A stretch of 64,000 nt of DNA from Methanomicrobiaceae archaeon (GTDB lineage Archaea; Halobacteriota; Methanomicrobia; Methanomicrobiales; Methanomicrobiaceae). The notes beneath the pieces were generated by a model. That model had not been told where the DNA came from and ran no database searches. It saw only the letters and a program-made list of their open reading frames with translations. Location: positions 26,992-90,991 of the forward strand of contig JARVGI010000006.1 of NCBI GenBank assembly GCA_029762625.1. The letters are read 5' to 3'. A program made the translations under genes and the position numbers. Below, piece after piece: positions 33,895 through 42,397 of the stretch. Position 1 is the stretch's first letter, and each line of letters starts with the position of its first letter.

Positions 33895-33909
33895 GGGAAC
33901 ATTGTTCCC
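33895..33909 (-). terminator. hairpin directly after tRNA-Gly
   Basis: GGGAAC-ATT-GTTCCC inverted repeat starting four bases beyond the tRNA 3' end. Could mark transcript termination or 3' processing; no T run follows. Confidence 0.4.
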
Positions 33910-33912
33910 GAG

Positions 33913-33983
33913 TGCGATAGCCGGGATTCGAACCCGGGTTAGAGGCTTGGGAAGCCACTGTCCTGCCGCTAGACTACTATCGC
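33913..33983 (-). tRNA. tRNA-Gly (anticodon CCC)
   Basis: Minus-strand cloverleaf: acceptor GCGATAG/CTATCGC with discriminator A, D arm GTC/GAC with AGCGGCA loop, anticodon stem GTGGC/GCCTC closing loop TTCCCAA, four-nt variable loop, T arm CCGGG-TTCGAAT-CCCGG. One U-U mismatch sits at positions 28-42 in the anticodon stem. CCA not encoded. No intron. Confidence 0.94.
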
Positions 33984-34028
33984 TCCACGGGGAGATTAGT
34001 ATGGGATCGGGAAAAAATATCAATCTTT

Positions 34029-35933
34029 TCATTGCGGGGATACGGCGGTTTTCAGCGTAAACCGCATGACCGCCCCCTCTTCCGGCCGGCCGGCCACCCG
34101 GTCTTCCGCCCAGATCTCCCCGCCGTACCGCTCGATGAGCATCCGGGATATGTAAAGCCCCAGCCCCTTGCCCGATTTGGTGGTCGTGCCCCGGCGGAAC
34201 CGGGAGAAGATATGGGGCTTGTCCTCGGCCGGGATGCCCGGGCCGTTGTCCGTCACCGACACCACCACCTCGCCGTCCCGCTCCGCCACCTCGATGGCAA
34301 TGGCCACGTCGGGTCCGCCGAACTTGATGCTGTTGCCGATCAGGTTGGTGAACACCTCGGAGAGGAGATCGTCGGCGATGACCTCGACATCGGTGCCCCC
34401 GTAGGCGATATGCACATCGCTATAGCGGCGCATCTCCTCCCGGACCAGCGGGTCGAGGGCCATGCGCCGGAGCTCGGGGCTCCGCTCGCGGAGCCGGCGG
34501 ATGGTGTTGACGTTGCCGATGATCTCCACGCTCTTCTGGACACTGGTGAGCAGTTTGCGGGCGATGTCCCGCTCGCCGCCCTCGAGCATGGAGATGAGCA
34601 GCTCGGCGTAGCCGATGGAGGCGGTATTGGCATTGTTGATGTCGTGGGCCATGATGTCCAGGTAGAGGTTGGCCTCCTCGATGGCCTCCTCGAGCCGGGA
34701 CTGCAGGCGCACCTTGGAGACGGCGATGCCCATCTCCCGGCCCGCGGCCTCGAGGATCCTCCGTTCCTCCTCGCCAAACGCTCCCCCGTCCTGCCGGTAC
34801 AGCAGCACGGCGCCGTAGACGTCCGAGTTCACGGTGAAGGGGATGGCGGCGGCAACGACCGCACCGTCCCGCGCCACCTCCTCGTAGCGCGGCCTGCCCT
34901 CCCCGAAGACCGGCGCATAGGCGGGCGCCCCGATATCCACCGTCTCTTCCGGGGACGGGCCTTCCGGCATTCCCCGGGCATACCGGAGCCTGGCGTGCCG
35001 GCCGTCCGGCTCCACCACATAGACCTGGCCGGCATCGAGGGCGAACTCGTCGAAGAGCAGGTCCAGGAACTGCGCGCTGAGCGTATCGACCCGCGTGCCC
35101 GCGGTGGAGATGCTCAGGATGGCGTTGGTGAGGGAGAGCTGCTTGTTCTTGACCGAGATCTCCTCTTCGGCATCCTTGAGGGGGGTGATGTCCCGTGCGG
35201 TCCCCTCCGTGCCGGTCACCGCACCGGCGCGGTCCGTGAGGGGGGCGACGTTCATGATCACCGGAAACGCCTTGCCATCCAGGGCCGCCATGCGGCACTC
35301 GTAGTTGATCAGGGGGCGGCCGGCCGCGAGCACCGCCCGGAAGGCGCCGGCGGCGTCCGCACGGTCGTCGGGGTGGACGAAATCGAGGAGGGGGCGGCCC
35401 TCGGCCCCCCCTCCGGCAGCCTGCAGGGCCTGCCGTCCCGCATCGTTCAGGAACGTGATCGCGCCGTGTACGTCGGTCACATAGAGAATATCGGAGAGGT
35501 TCTCGACGAGGGTGCGGTACTTCTCCTCGGACTGGCGGAGTGCTGCGTCCGCGGATGCACGCTCGATGGCGTACCGGATGGAGCGGCGCAGCAGGCCGGC
35601 GTCGATGTCACCCTTGATCAGGTAATCCTGTGCGCCGCGCTGCAGCATCTGGACCGCAAGGTCCTCGTCGTCCAGCCCGGTGAGCACGATCACCGGGATA
35701 TGGGGGTCTGCCTCCCGCAGGGCCCCGAAGGTCTCGAACCCCGTGCTGTCGGGCAGGCTGAGATCGAGCAGGACGACATCGAACGAATCGGCGGCCATCC
35801 TCGCCAGGCCTTCCTCGAGCCTTCCCGCCGCCGCCACCGCGCGCCGGAAGCCCCCCTCGGCGAGGTACGTCTCGATGAGGCGCACGTCGCCGGGATTATC
35901 CTCGATCAGCAGAATGCGTGTCTCTCGCTCCAT
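34029..35933 (-). CDS. hybrid sensor kinase: REC-PAS-GAF-like-HATPase
   Basis: 634 residues from ATG 35933; an in-frame GTG at 35942 is an alternative. REC domain first (Asp57 in LLDLSLPDS, Lys in DYLIKGD), PAS (about 140-260, LSDILYVTDVHGAITFL), a GAF-like domain (about 285-430), then a kinase core with AHDINNANT as a divergent H box, NLIGNSIKFGG (N), DNGPGIPAEDK (G1) and GKGLGLYI (G2). The input REC suggests it is switched by another kinase. Typical of the large kinase expansions in Methanomicrobiales. Own promoter with minus-strand ATACTATATGC near 35995. Confidence 0.88.
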   Translation of the reverse strand: MERETRILLIEDNPGDVRLIETYLAEGGFRRAVAAAGRLEEGLARMAADSFDVVLLDLSLPDSTGFETFGALREADPHIPVIVLTGLDDEDLAVQMLQRGAQDYLIKGDIDAGLLRRSIRYAIERASADAALRQSEEKYRTLVENLSDILYVTDVHGAITFLNDAGRQALQAAGGGAEGRPLLDFVHPDDRADAAGAFRAVLAAGRPLINYECRMAALDGKAFPVIMNVAPLTDRAGAVTGTEGTARDITPLKDAEEEISVKNKQLSLTNAILSISTAGTRVDTLSAQFLDLLFDEFALDAGQVYVVEPDGRHARLRYARGMPEGPSPEETVDIGAPAYAPVFGEGRPRYEEVARDGAVVAAAIPFTVNSDVYGAVLLYRQDGGAFGEEERRILEAAGREMGIAVSKVRLQSRLEEAIEEANLYLDIMAHDINNANTASIGYAELLISMLEGGERDIARKLLTSVQKSVEIIGNVNTIRRLRERSPELRRMALDPLVREEMRRYSDVHIAYGGTDVEVIADDLLSEVFTNLIGNSIKFGGPDVAIAIEVAERDGEVVVSVTDNGPGIPAEDKPHIFSRFRRGTTTKSGKGLGLYISRMLIERYGGEIWAEDRVAGRPEEGAVMRFTLKTAVSPQ

Positions 35934-36022
35934 GAACTCCACTCACAGGGCATACCCTGCGGCATCATTGGGCATCTGTTCAGTGTGCAGAAGCATATAG
36001 TATTCGGCGCATGGGCCGACAC

Positions 36023-36035
36023 CCTTAATATGCGA
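36023..36035 (+). promoter_or_regulatory. candidate TATA box of the rps15 operon
   Basis: CCCTTAATATGCG about 60 nt before the structured leader and 160 nt before the rps15 ATG. Transcription from here would include the T8 run at 36065-36072 and the hairpin element at 36086-36175. Confidence 0.35.
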
Positions 36036-36085
36036 TCCGGCGAATGATAACCAGCACGTTTCCATTTTTTTTGGAGTGCTGGCAG

Positions 36086-36175
36086 ATGTAAGTCCGACGT
36101 GCCGGTCATCGGCACTGCCCGCAGTGGCTGGGGATTACCGAGAGTCAGGCTACCTACTCGTTCCGGGACTTACAT
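36086..36175 (+). ncRNA. structured leader RNA candidate upstream of rps15
   Basis: ATGTAAGTCC (36086-36095) and GGACTTACAT (36166-36175) form a perfect 10-bp closing stem. Inside lie a perfect 6-bp hairpin, GTGCCG-GTCAT-CGGCAC (36099-36115), and a second likely hairpin at 36139-36160 (CGAG and AGG pairing with CCT and CTCG). The whole looks like a three-way junction. The rps15 Shine-Dalgarno (GGAGAGGAG, starting near 36178) follows directly, 18 nt before the ATG. It could be an autoregulatory site for uS15, a riboswitch-like element or a separate small RNA. No Rfam family is recognised by eye. Confidence 0.55.
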
Positions 36176-36193
36176 GAGGAGAGGAGATTAACC

Positions 36194-36652
36194 ATGGCAC
36201 GAATACATGCACGGCGAAGGGGCAAATCGAGTTCGGTCCGCCCGCTTCGCACAGAAGCACCCGAATGGTCGAACACCGACACCACAGAGATCGAGAAGAT
36301 TATTGTCGACCTCCGGAAAGGCGGCGTGGACAGCGCACAGATCGGCCTCGTCCTGCGCGACAAGTACGGTGTTCCCAGCATCAAGCTGGCAACCGGCAAG
36401 CGCATCGGGCAGATCCTTGCGGACCACAACCTCGAGTCGGATATCCCCGAGGACCTGCGCAACCTGATCGTCAAAGCGCTCGGGATGCGCAAGCACCTCG
36501 CGGAGAACAAAAAGGACTACCACAACAAACGGCAGCTGCAGTTGACCGAATCCAAGCTCCGCAGGCTGGTAAAATACTACGTCGGGTCGGGGAAACTTCC
36601 CAAAGGATGGGTCTACAAGCCCGAGACCGCGGAGTTCCTCCTGTCCAGATAA
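36194..36652 (+). CDS. rps15: ribosomal protein uS15
   Basis: 152 residues, archaeal/eukaryotic length with the N-terminal extension MARIHARRRGKSSS. Core helix pattern IGLVLRDKYGVPSIKLATGKRI and LRNLIVKALGMRKHL is typical. Binds 16S rRNA at the three-way junction of helices 20-22. Shine-Dalgarno GGAGAGGAG lies before the ATG. First gene of rps15-DHH-pcc1-serS-rps3ae. Confidence 0.97.
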   Translation: MARIHARRRGKSSSVRPLRTEAPEWSNTDTTEIEKIIVDLRKGGVDSAQIGLVLRDKYGVPSIKLATGKRIGQILADHNLESDIPEDLRNLIVKALGMRKHLAENKKDYHNKRQLQLTESKLRRLVKYYVGSGKLPKGWVYKPETAEFLLSR

Positions 36653-36655
36653 CCC

Positions 36656-37852
36656 ATGTCACTCGATGCCGCTGCCGGTCTGGTCGCCAGGCGACTGCTT
36701 GATGCGGATTTCGTGGAGGTGTACGGCCACCATGATGCCGACGGCATAGCGGCAGCTTCGATCCTCTGCCAGGCGCTCGCCCGCGAGGGGATCCGGTTCA
36801 GGCTGCGCATCAGGGCGCGCATCAGCGCGGACGATATCAGCGACGGGGAGACGGTCCTGCTCTGCGACTTCGGCTCGAGCGTGGCGGAGCTCCCCGCAGA
36901 GGCGATCGTGGTCGACCACCACATCCCCACGTTCCGCGGCACCTACCACGTCAACCCGCGCCTTGCCGGGATCGACGGGGACCGGGAACTCTCCGCCTCG
37001 GGGACGGCGTTTCTGGTCGCCGGGCACATGGCCGACAACCGCGATCTCGCCGGCCTCGCCCTGCTCGGGATCCTGGGAGACGGCCAGGATTTCGCGGGGA
37101 AAAACTACGAGATCCTGAGCGACGCCATCGCCAACGGGTTCATCGAACCGCGCCGGGGGCTCCGGCTCGCCGGGCGGGACCGGACGGAGCAGCTGGTCTG
37201 CGCCCTCTCCCCTTACCTGGAGGGCATCTCCGGGCGCGAGGAGGCGGCGGAGGAGCTCAGCAGCGAGGACGACGACACCCTGATCTCCCGCATCATCCTC
37301 GCCATCGCACCGGCCGCGTCCGCACAGGCGATGTACGCACTGTACGGCGACCGCTACGAGCTGGAGCGCGAGGTGGTGCACGACGCCCACAACCTCTGCG
37401 CCCTCGTCGACGCCTGCGGACAGGCAGGATACGGCGGGCTCGCGGCATCGCTCTGCTTCCGGGCGGTCGGCGGCGTCGACGAGGCATGGGAGATCGCCCG
37501 CACCCACCGCATCCAGACGATCAGCGCCATCGCCGGGGCGGCGCAGCTGGCCGAGCACCCCGCCATCTACGCTATCGACAACCCCGCGGTGGTGCGAGGC
37601 GCGGCGGATGCGCTGGCACACGACCGCATCCAGACCGCCCCCGTGGTGGTCATGGCCCCGCGCGACGGCACCATCATGGTCTCCGCCCGCTGCCCGCCGG
37701 GCGTCGATATCGATCTCGAGTCGCTGATGCGCCGGATCGCCGGGGAATGCGGCGGGTCCGGCGGCGGACACCGGCGGCGGGCCGGGGCGGTCATCGATGC
37801 GGACCGGGCGGACTGTTTCAAAGCCGGGCTCCTGGAGGCGATCGCCGCATGA
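36656..37852 (+). CDS. DHH/DHHA1 family phosphoesterase (RecJ-like)
   Basis: 398 residues. DHH motifs: HHDADGIAAASI, CDFGSS, VDHHIP give the metal-binding Asp and His; the DHHA1 domain ends in GSGGGHRRRAGA. Archaeal homologues in this position are RecJ-like exonucleases associated with the GINS/MCM replication complex or tRNA-linked phosphoesterases; the exact subgroup is not settled. ATG 36656 lies 3 nt after the rps15 stop. Stop overlaps pcc1 start by four bases. Confidence 0.85.
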   Translation: MSLDAAAGLVARRLLDADFVEVYGHHDADGIAAASILCQALAREGIRFRLRIRARISADDISDGETVLLCDFGSSVAELPAEAIVVDHHIPTFRGTYHVNPRLAGIDGDRELSASGTAFLVAGHMADNRDLAGLALLGILGDGQDFAGKNYEILSDAIANGFIEPRRGLRLAGRDRTEQLVCALSPYLEGISGREEAAEELSSEDDDTLISRIILAIAPAASAQAMYALYGDRYELEREVVHDAHNLCALVDACGQAGYGGLAASLCFRAVGGVDEAWEIARTHRIQTISAIAGAAQLAEHPAIYAIDNPAVVRGAADALAHDRIQTAPVVVMAPRDGTIMVSARCPPGVDIDLESLMRRIAGECGGSGGGHRRRAGAVIDADRADCFKAGLLEAIAA

Positions 37853-38073
37853 ACCTCATCGAGGGGACCATCTGCACCCGGCACGGAAACGCCGCGTGCG
37901 TCGCGGAGGCACTGGGAGTGGACAACCTGCAGGGGATGAGCACACGGGCGGACGGCAACCGGGTCATCAGCACGTTCTCGGGCACCCGGCTCCGGTCGAT
38001 GATTGCATCGGTTGACGATTATCTGATGAACCTGGCGATAGCGGAGGATGTATGTTGCTACGTTTCACGATGA
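37849..38073 (+). CDS. pcc1: KEOPS complex subunit Pcc1
   Basis: 74 residues. Compact alpha-beta protein with the Pcc1 pattern: GTICTRHGNAACVAEALGVDN, VISTFSGTRLRSMIASVDDYLMNL. Pcc1 dimerises the KEOPS complex (Kae1-Bud32-Cgi121-Pcc1), which makes t6A37 in tRNAs. Start ATG overlaps the DHH gene stop (ATGA), and its 3' end overlaps serS by 22 nt. The t6A substrate-forming enzyme Sua5 is at 19118-19693. Confidence 0.88.
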   Translation: MNLIEGTICTRHGNAACVAEALGVDNLQGMSTRADGNRVISTFSGTRLRSMIASVDDYLMNLAIAEDVCCYVSR

Positions 38074-39566
38074 GTGCAGCACTGCACTTCAACAAAGAAA
38101 TACCCCCGGAGGCGGCGGCGGCGGTGAAGGCGACCGTGGAGGAGGCGAACGCCACCCTTTTCCGGCGGGGCGTGCCGCCCGAGGCTGACGCGGACGAGAT
38201 CGGACAGATCACCGGATGGCAGGTGGAGGACAGCTCCCTCCTACTCACGCTCGAGAGCGGCACCTACACCCGGGCCCACGACGCCCTCTTCCGGATCCGC
38301 AAACCCCTTGCCGCAGCACTCGGGCGGCACCGGCTGGGACTGCGCGGCATCGAGGTCCGGGACTACCGGATCGACATTGCAGGCGAGATCCCCGAAAAGG
38401 CCGTCCCGAACCTGCCCATGATCCGGTGCGCGACACGGGACGAGAGAGGGGTCTCGCTCGAGCTCGCCGTCGACGCCGCCGACCTGGAGAAGAAGATCCC
38501 CGACCGGCTGGTCCGCCTCATCGAGGAAAAGATCGAGGCACTGGAGTACGGCGGGAAGACGGAGCACTGGGAGCTCGTCTTCGAGAGCGCAAAACGCAGT
38601 GGTGGTTTCGCGGAGAACCCCACCGAGGAGATGCTGGCCCGGGGCTGGATCAAGCACGCACCCGCGCGCGGCCAGTGGATCTTCGCGCCTCCCGCGGTGC
38701 AGCTCTTCCGGGCGTTCGAGCGGATCGTGGTCGAGGAGATCATCGGCCCGCTCGGGTTCGCGGAGATGATTTTCCCGAAGTTCGTCCCCTGGGAGGTCTG
38801 GAAGCGCTCGGGCCACGCCAAAGGCGTCTACCCCGAGATCTACTACGTATCGGCGCCCAAAACACGGGACCCCGCGTACTGGGAGGACGTCGGCGACTAC
38901 TTCAAGGTGACCGGCGAGGTGCCGGTGGAGATGATCCGCGACCGGCTGGAGGGGCCTATCGGCGGGATGTGCTACGCACAGTGCCCCCCGTTCTGGCCCT
39001 TCGTGCAGGGGGAGACCCTTGCCACCGGCAGCCTTCCCATCCGGATCTTCGACCGGAGCGGGACCTCGCACCGCTACGAGAGCGGCGGGATCCACGGCAT
39101 CGAGCGGGTGGACGAGTTCCACCGCATCGAGATCCTCTGGCTGGGGACCGCGGAGCAGGCGGTGGGCACGGCCGGGGAGCTCAACGAGACCTACAAGCGG
39201 GTGTTCGAGGAGGTCCTCGAACTCGAGTGGCGTAGCGCCCGGGTCACCCCCTGGTTTATGGCCCAGGAGGGGCTGGCAGGCGTTGCGGAGACAGAGGACG
39301 TCGGCACCACCGATTACGAGGCGTTCCTGCCCTACAACGAGACATGGCTGGAATTCCAGAACGTGAGTGTCGCCGGGAACAAGTACCCGAAAGGGTTCAA
39401 CGTGAAGGTCCAGAGCGGCGAGGAGTGCTGGTCGGGGTGCTCGGGGATCGGCCTCGAGCGCTGGACCGCGGCCTTCCTCGCCCAGAAAGGCTTCGAGGTC
39501 GACGCGTGGCCGAAACGCGTGCGCGACCTGTTCGGCGAACCCCGGGAAATTTTCCATTTCCTGTAA
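38052..39566 (+). CDS. serS: seryl-tRNA synthetase, methanogen-type (SerRS2)
   Basis: 504 residues, the length of the rare type 2 SerRS restricted to methanogens. Class II motifs in the C-terminal half: motif 2 around TSHRYESGGIHGIERVDEFHR and motif 3 SGCSGIGLERWTAAFL. Zinc-binding Cys are CYAQCPP and Cys in ECWSGC. GGAGG 5 nt before ATG 38052 supports this start inside pcc1 rather than ATG 38070. Charges tRNA-Ser; in methanogens also supplies seryl-tRNA for selenocysteine in some species. Confidence 0.96.
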   Translation: MLLRFTMSAALHFNKEIPPEAAAAVKATVEEANATLFRRGVPPEADADEIGQITGWQVEDSSLLLTLESGTYTRAHDALFRIRKPLAAALGRHRLGLRGIEVRDYRIDIAGEIPEKAVPNLPMIRCATRDERGVSLELAVDAADLEKKIPDRLVRLIEEKIEALEYGGKTEHWELVFESAKRSGGFAENPTEEMLARGWIKHAPARGQWIFAPPAVQLFRAFERIVVEEIIGPLGFAEMIFPKFVPWEVWKRSGHAKGVYPEIYYVSAPKTRDPAYWEDVGDYFKVTGEVPVEMIRDRLEGPIGGMCYAQCPPFWPFVQGETLATGSLPIRIFDRSGTSHRYESGGIHGIERVDEFHRIEILWLGTAEQAVGTAGELNETYKRVFEEVLELEWRSARVTPWFMAQEGLAGVAETEDVGTTDYEAFLPYNETWLEFQNVSVAGNKYPKGFNVKVQSGEECWSGCSGIGLERWTAAFLAQKGFEVDAWPKRVRDLFGEPREIFHFL

Positions 39567-39605
39567 TGGATCACATTTGCACAATCAATTGAATCAGGTG
39601 ATACA

Positions 39606-40217
39606 ATGGCAGTAAGAAGAAAACAGATGAAACGCAGAGTCGAAGGATGGAAGGCAAAGAGCTGGTACAACGTCTATGCCCCCGATTCCTTCGACAGGGC
39701 CTATATCGGCAACACCATCTCCGGGGACCCGGAGACCGTCCGCGGGCGCGTCATCCAGACGACGCTCGGCGAGATCACCAACGACTACGGAAAGCAGCAC
39801 ATCAAGATGCGCTTCAAGGTCCAGGACGTCGCCGGGGATGCCGGGTACACGGAGTTCGTGGGCCACGAGATCACCAAGGACTACATGCGCGGCCTGGTGA
39901 AGCGCCGGAGCTCCCGCATCGACACCCTGATCCTCCTGACCACGAAAGACGGCAGGAAGGTGCGGCCCACCGTCACCACCCTGACCATCAACCGCGCCGA
40001 CGTCAGCCAGGCGCACGCCATCAGGGCCGCAATCGCCGAATTCATGAAAAAGAAGGCGGCGGAAACCGAGTTCGAGACCTTCGTCAAGGAGATGGTGATA
40101 GGCGATATTGCCCGCGATATCTTTAAAGAGATCAAGATTATCTACCCGGTGCGCCGGGTGGAGATCATCAAGTCCAAGGTCGAAGAGGGGGCCAGAACGC
40201 CCCGCGTCGCTGCGTGA
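39606..40217 (+). CDS. rps3ae: ribosomal protein eS1 (S3ae)
   Basis: 203 residues, archaeal eS1. KRRVEGWKAKSWYNVYAP and IGNTISGDPETVRGRVIQTTLGEITND are the family's N-terminal signature, and KIIYPVRRVEIIKSKV the C-terminal one. AGGTGAT 4 nt before the ATG. Last gene of the operon, followed by a T7-containing stem-loop. Confidence 0.97.
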   Translation: MAVRRKQMKRRVEGWKAKSWYNVYAPDSFDRAYIGNTISGDPETVRGRVIQTTLGEITNDYGKQHIKMRFKVQDVAGDAGYTEFVGHEITKDYMRGLVKRRSSRIDTLILLTTKDGRKVRPTVTTLTINRADVSQAHAIRAAIAEFMKKKAAETEFETFVKEMVIGDIARDIFKEIKIIYPVRRVEIIKSKVEEGARTPRVAA

Positions 40218-40220
40218 AGC

Positions 40221-40247
40221 AGGCGGCGACATCTTTTTTTCCGCCGC
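40221..40247 (+). terminator. terminator of the rps15-rps3ae operon
   Basis: GGCGGCG...TTTTTTT...CCGCCGC directly after the rps3ae stop: a T7 run inside a short inverted repeat. Confidence 0.55.
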
Positions 40248-40310
40248 ATTCGCTGCGGTGCGATGAGCATCTTCCCAGGGGAAGCCAGCCCGGGGAGGGC
40301 GACGGCACGC

Positions 40311-40434
40311 CGCCCGTGAGGTCGGCGGGGATTACGGCGGTCTCGAAGTCCGCAATGAGCGTGGAGGTCGAGACGTTCATGATGGTGGTATCGATCGCCA
40401 GAATGAACATGGGCCGGGAAAAGGCCGGCGGCAC
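40311..40434 (-). pseudogene. N-terminal relic of a DHA2-type MFS transporter
   Basis: The frame from GTG 40434 reads SRPMFILAIDTTIMNVSTSTLIADFETAVI, matching the first transmembrane helix and signature of DHA2-family drug/proton antiporters (xxLDTTIVNVALP). After about 40 residues the match stops and the sequence becomes unrelated low-complexity. No further helices are found in any frame up to rps3ae. The rest of this 430-nt intergenic stretch holds no gene. Confidence 0.55.
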
Positions 40435-40654
40435 GATCCACTTCGCCCTCAGGAACGCCTCATCTCATGCCCGGCAATGCTACGGGGCATGCTCTCCCCG
40501 CAAACAGCCATCCCTTCCCGCATACCGCATGCGGGCACGGGAGGCGCCGCGGCACCGGGCTGCGTCTCAGCGCGGCGAAGCGCCCCTCTCGTCCCGATAC
40601 AAAAAAGATAACAGACTTAAGGTCCTGCGATGAATATTTTTCAGGCGGCCGAGC

Positions 40655-41518
40655 ATGGAGAGCAGCGTTCACGATTGGCTCCAGCAGTGCACCCTCCCCG
40701 ACGAGACGGAACTGCAGGAGCATACCCTCAAGACGGACCAGAGCATCGTCATCGGCGACCGGTGCAAGATAGATTTTGGGCTGCAGGGAAAGGACGTGAT
40801 CGTCTGCGAACTCTGCACCATCAACGGCGATATCCATGCGGACGGCGACATCAGGGTGGACAACTGGTGCGTGATCCACGGCGACGTGGTCACCCGGTCC
40901 GACGCCTACCTGGGGGAGGGCGTCAAAATCCACGGGCGGCTCATCGTCAGCGGCGACCTCGATATCGGAGACAACGTGCAGATCGAGAAGGGCTTCGAGG
41001 CGCGGGGATGGATCTCCATCCGCAACCCCCTGCCGGTCATCGCCTACATCATGCTCTACCTTGTGACGATGCTCGGCCTTGACAAAGAGGACGAGATAGA
41101 CGAATTCTTGAACAACCTTTTCGGTGATGAGGAGGAAGAGGAACAGGACGCACCCGAAGAGAAGAGCATCCCCCTCATGATCCCCCCCACCTCGGTCATC
41201 AACATGGAGGTCTTCTCCGTGCCCAAAAGCATGGTGATCGGCACGGGGTGCCGGCTGCACGGCAACATCAGGGCAGGGGCCATCGCCGTCATGGAGAACT
41301 CCACTATCTTCGGCAGCATCAGGGCCGATGACGCGGTGAGCATCCGGGAGGGAACGGTCGTCCACGGCAACGTGACCGGCGGAAAGTCCGTGGTGATCAG
41401 CCAGGGCGTCCACGTACTGGGCGACGTGAACTGCGCCCACGTCACCATGCACGAGGACGCCCGGATCGACGGGATGATCAGGGCGCCCGAGGGTGTGCGG
41501 ATCGAGAGAAACGTATGA
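40655..41518 (+). CDS. bactofilin-like polymer-forming protein
   Basis: 287 residues made of two beta-helix blocks (about 25-125 and 180-287) with short repeats such as CTINGDIHADGDIRVDNWCVIHGDVVT and STIFGSIRADDAVSIREGTVVHGNV, the bactofilin (DUF583) pattern. Between them lie an amphipathic or membrane helix (VIAYIMLYLVTMLGL) and an acidic stretch (DEEEEEQD). Bacterial bactofilins polymerise into cytoskeletal scaffolds. Four-base ATGA overlap with the following methyltransferase. Promoter AT-rich GACTTAAGGTCC near 40612. Confidence 0.82.
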   Translation: MESSVHDWLQQCTLPDETELQEHTLKTDQSIVIGDRCKIDFGLQGKDVIVCELCTINGDIHADGDIRVDNWCVIHGDVVTRSDAYLGEGVKIHGRLIVSGDLDIGDNVQIEKGFEARGWISIRNPLPVIAYIMLYLVTMLGLDKEDEIDEFLNNLFGDEEEEEQDAPEEKSIPLMIPPTSVINMEVFSVPKSMVIGTGCRLHGNIRAGAIAVMENSTIFGSIRADDAVSIREGTVVHGNVTGGKSVVISQGVHVLGDVNCAHVTMHEDARIDGMIRAPEGVRIERNV

Positions 41519-42351
41519 CAATCGAGACATTATTGGAGATTCAAGGGCTCCGCTGCATCGAGCCCTCGTTTGCGGAGCTGACCGAAGACCTCTACACCGC
41601 GATGATCCTCGCCGAAGAGGCGGACGAAGCGCGTCTTCTGGTGGACGAGGGCGAACGGCCCATCGCGTTTGCTATTCGCCGGGACGAGGTCTGGGGAGTG
41701 GCGAGTTTTGTTTTCCGCGCCGCCTGCATGGAGGTCATCGAGGCGTTCGAGAAGGCGGGCGGGGATATCTACCAGGAGCCGCGCGAGGTATGGATCCGGG
41801 CGCTCCGCGAGTACTATGCCCGGGAATTGCAGCGCGATGTGGCCCCGGCACCGGAAGACATGCGCCCCGACCGGCCCGACCTCGTGGAATCACTCCTCCA
41901 GGAAGTGTGGGGAACGCGCCCGGGCTGGACCTGCCTCGACTGCGGCTGCGGGTCGGGCGCCGGATCGCTCGTCCTCCGGTGCCTGGGCATGACGCCGCTG
42001 GCCTACGACAACGACGCGGAGCTCCTCGCGCGCGGCCTTGCCTCGGGGCGCCTCCTGCCCGAAGACACCATGTGGATCGACGGCACCCGGGCGGGCGACT
42101 ACCTCGACGGCCCGGTGGAGGCGGGGGTGGCGCTGATGCTCGGCGACATCAGCAGCTTCAACGCCCCCATGTGGGAGGATATCGCCTGCGAACTGATCGA
42201 TCTCTCCGGCGAGACCCTGATCACTGTGGCAACCGAGCCTGAGGTGCGCCGGGTGGCGGCGTGGTGCGAGGAGGCGGGGCGGGACGCGGAGACCTGGGAG
42301 AATGACCGCGACCCCATCTACGACCACTGGGTCTGCCTCTCCCGGCAGTGA
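41515..42351 (+). CDS. SAM-dependent methyltransferase
   Basis: 278 residues. SAM motif I CLDCGCGSGAGSLVL at about 138-152 is clear; motif II MTPLAYDNDAELLARGL follows. An N-terminal domain of about 130 residues, rich in acidic residues, may bind substrate. Cotranslated with the bactofilin gene, which suggests a common process but not which substrate. Confidence 0.75.
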   Translation: MTIETLLEIQGLRCIEPSFAELTEDLYTAMILAEEADEARLLVDEGERPIAFAIRRDEVWGVASFVFRAACMEVIEAFEKAGGDIYQEPREVWIRALREYYARELQRDVAPAPEDMRPDRPDLVESLLQEVWGTRPGWTCLDCGCGSGAGSLVLRCLGMTPLAYDNDAELLARGLASGRLLPEDTMWIDGTRAGDYLDGPVEAGVALMLGDISSFNAPMWEDIACELIDLSGETLITVATEPEVRRVAAWCEEAGRDAETWENDRDPIYDHWVCLSRQ

Positions 42352-42397
42352 TCCGCCCGCACATCCACACCTTTTTATGGCGTTCCTCCCCCACGCG

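Noticed and set aside
25140-33990. tRNA-Gly 3' end as an integration site with a direct repeat near 25170
   Set aside because: Only about eight bases (AATCCCGG) are shared with the sequence at 25165, too short for an attachment site, and no integrase gene is present.
36086-36175. H/ACA guide RNA
   Set aside because: The ACA lies inside the closing stem rather than single-stranded 3' of it, and no kink-turn is evident.
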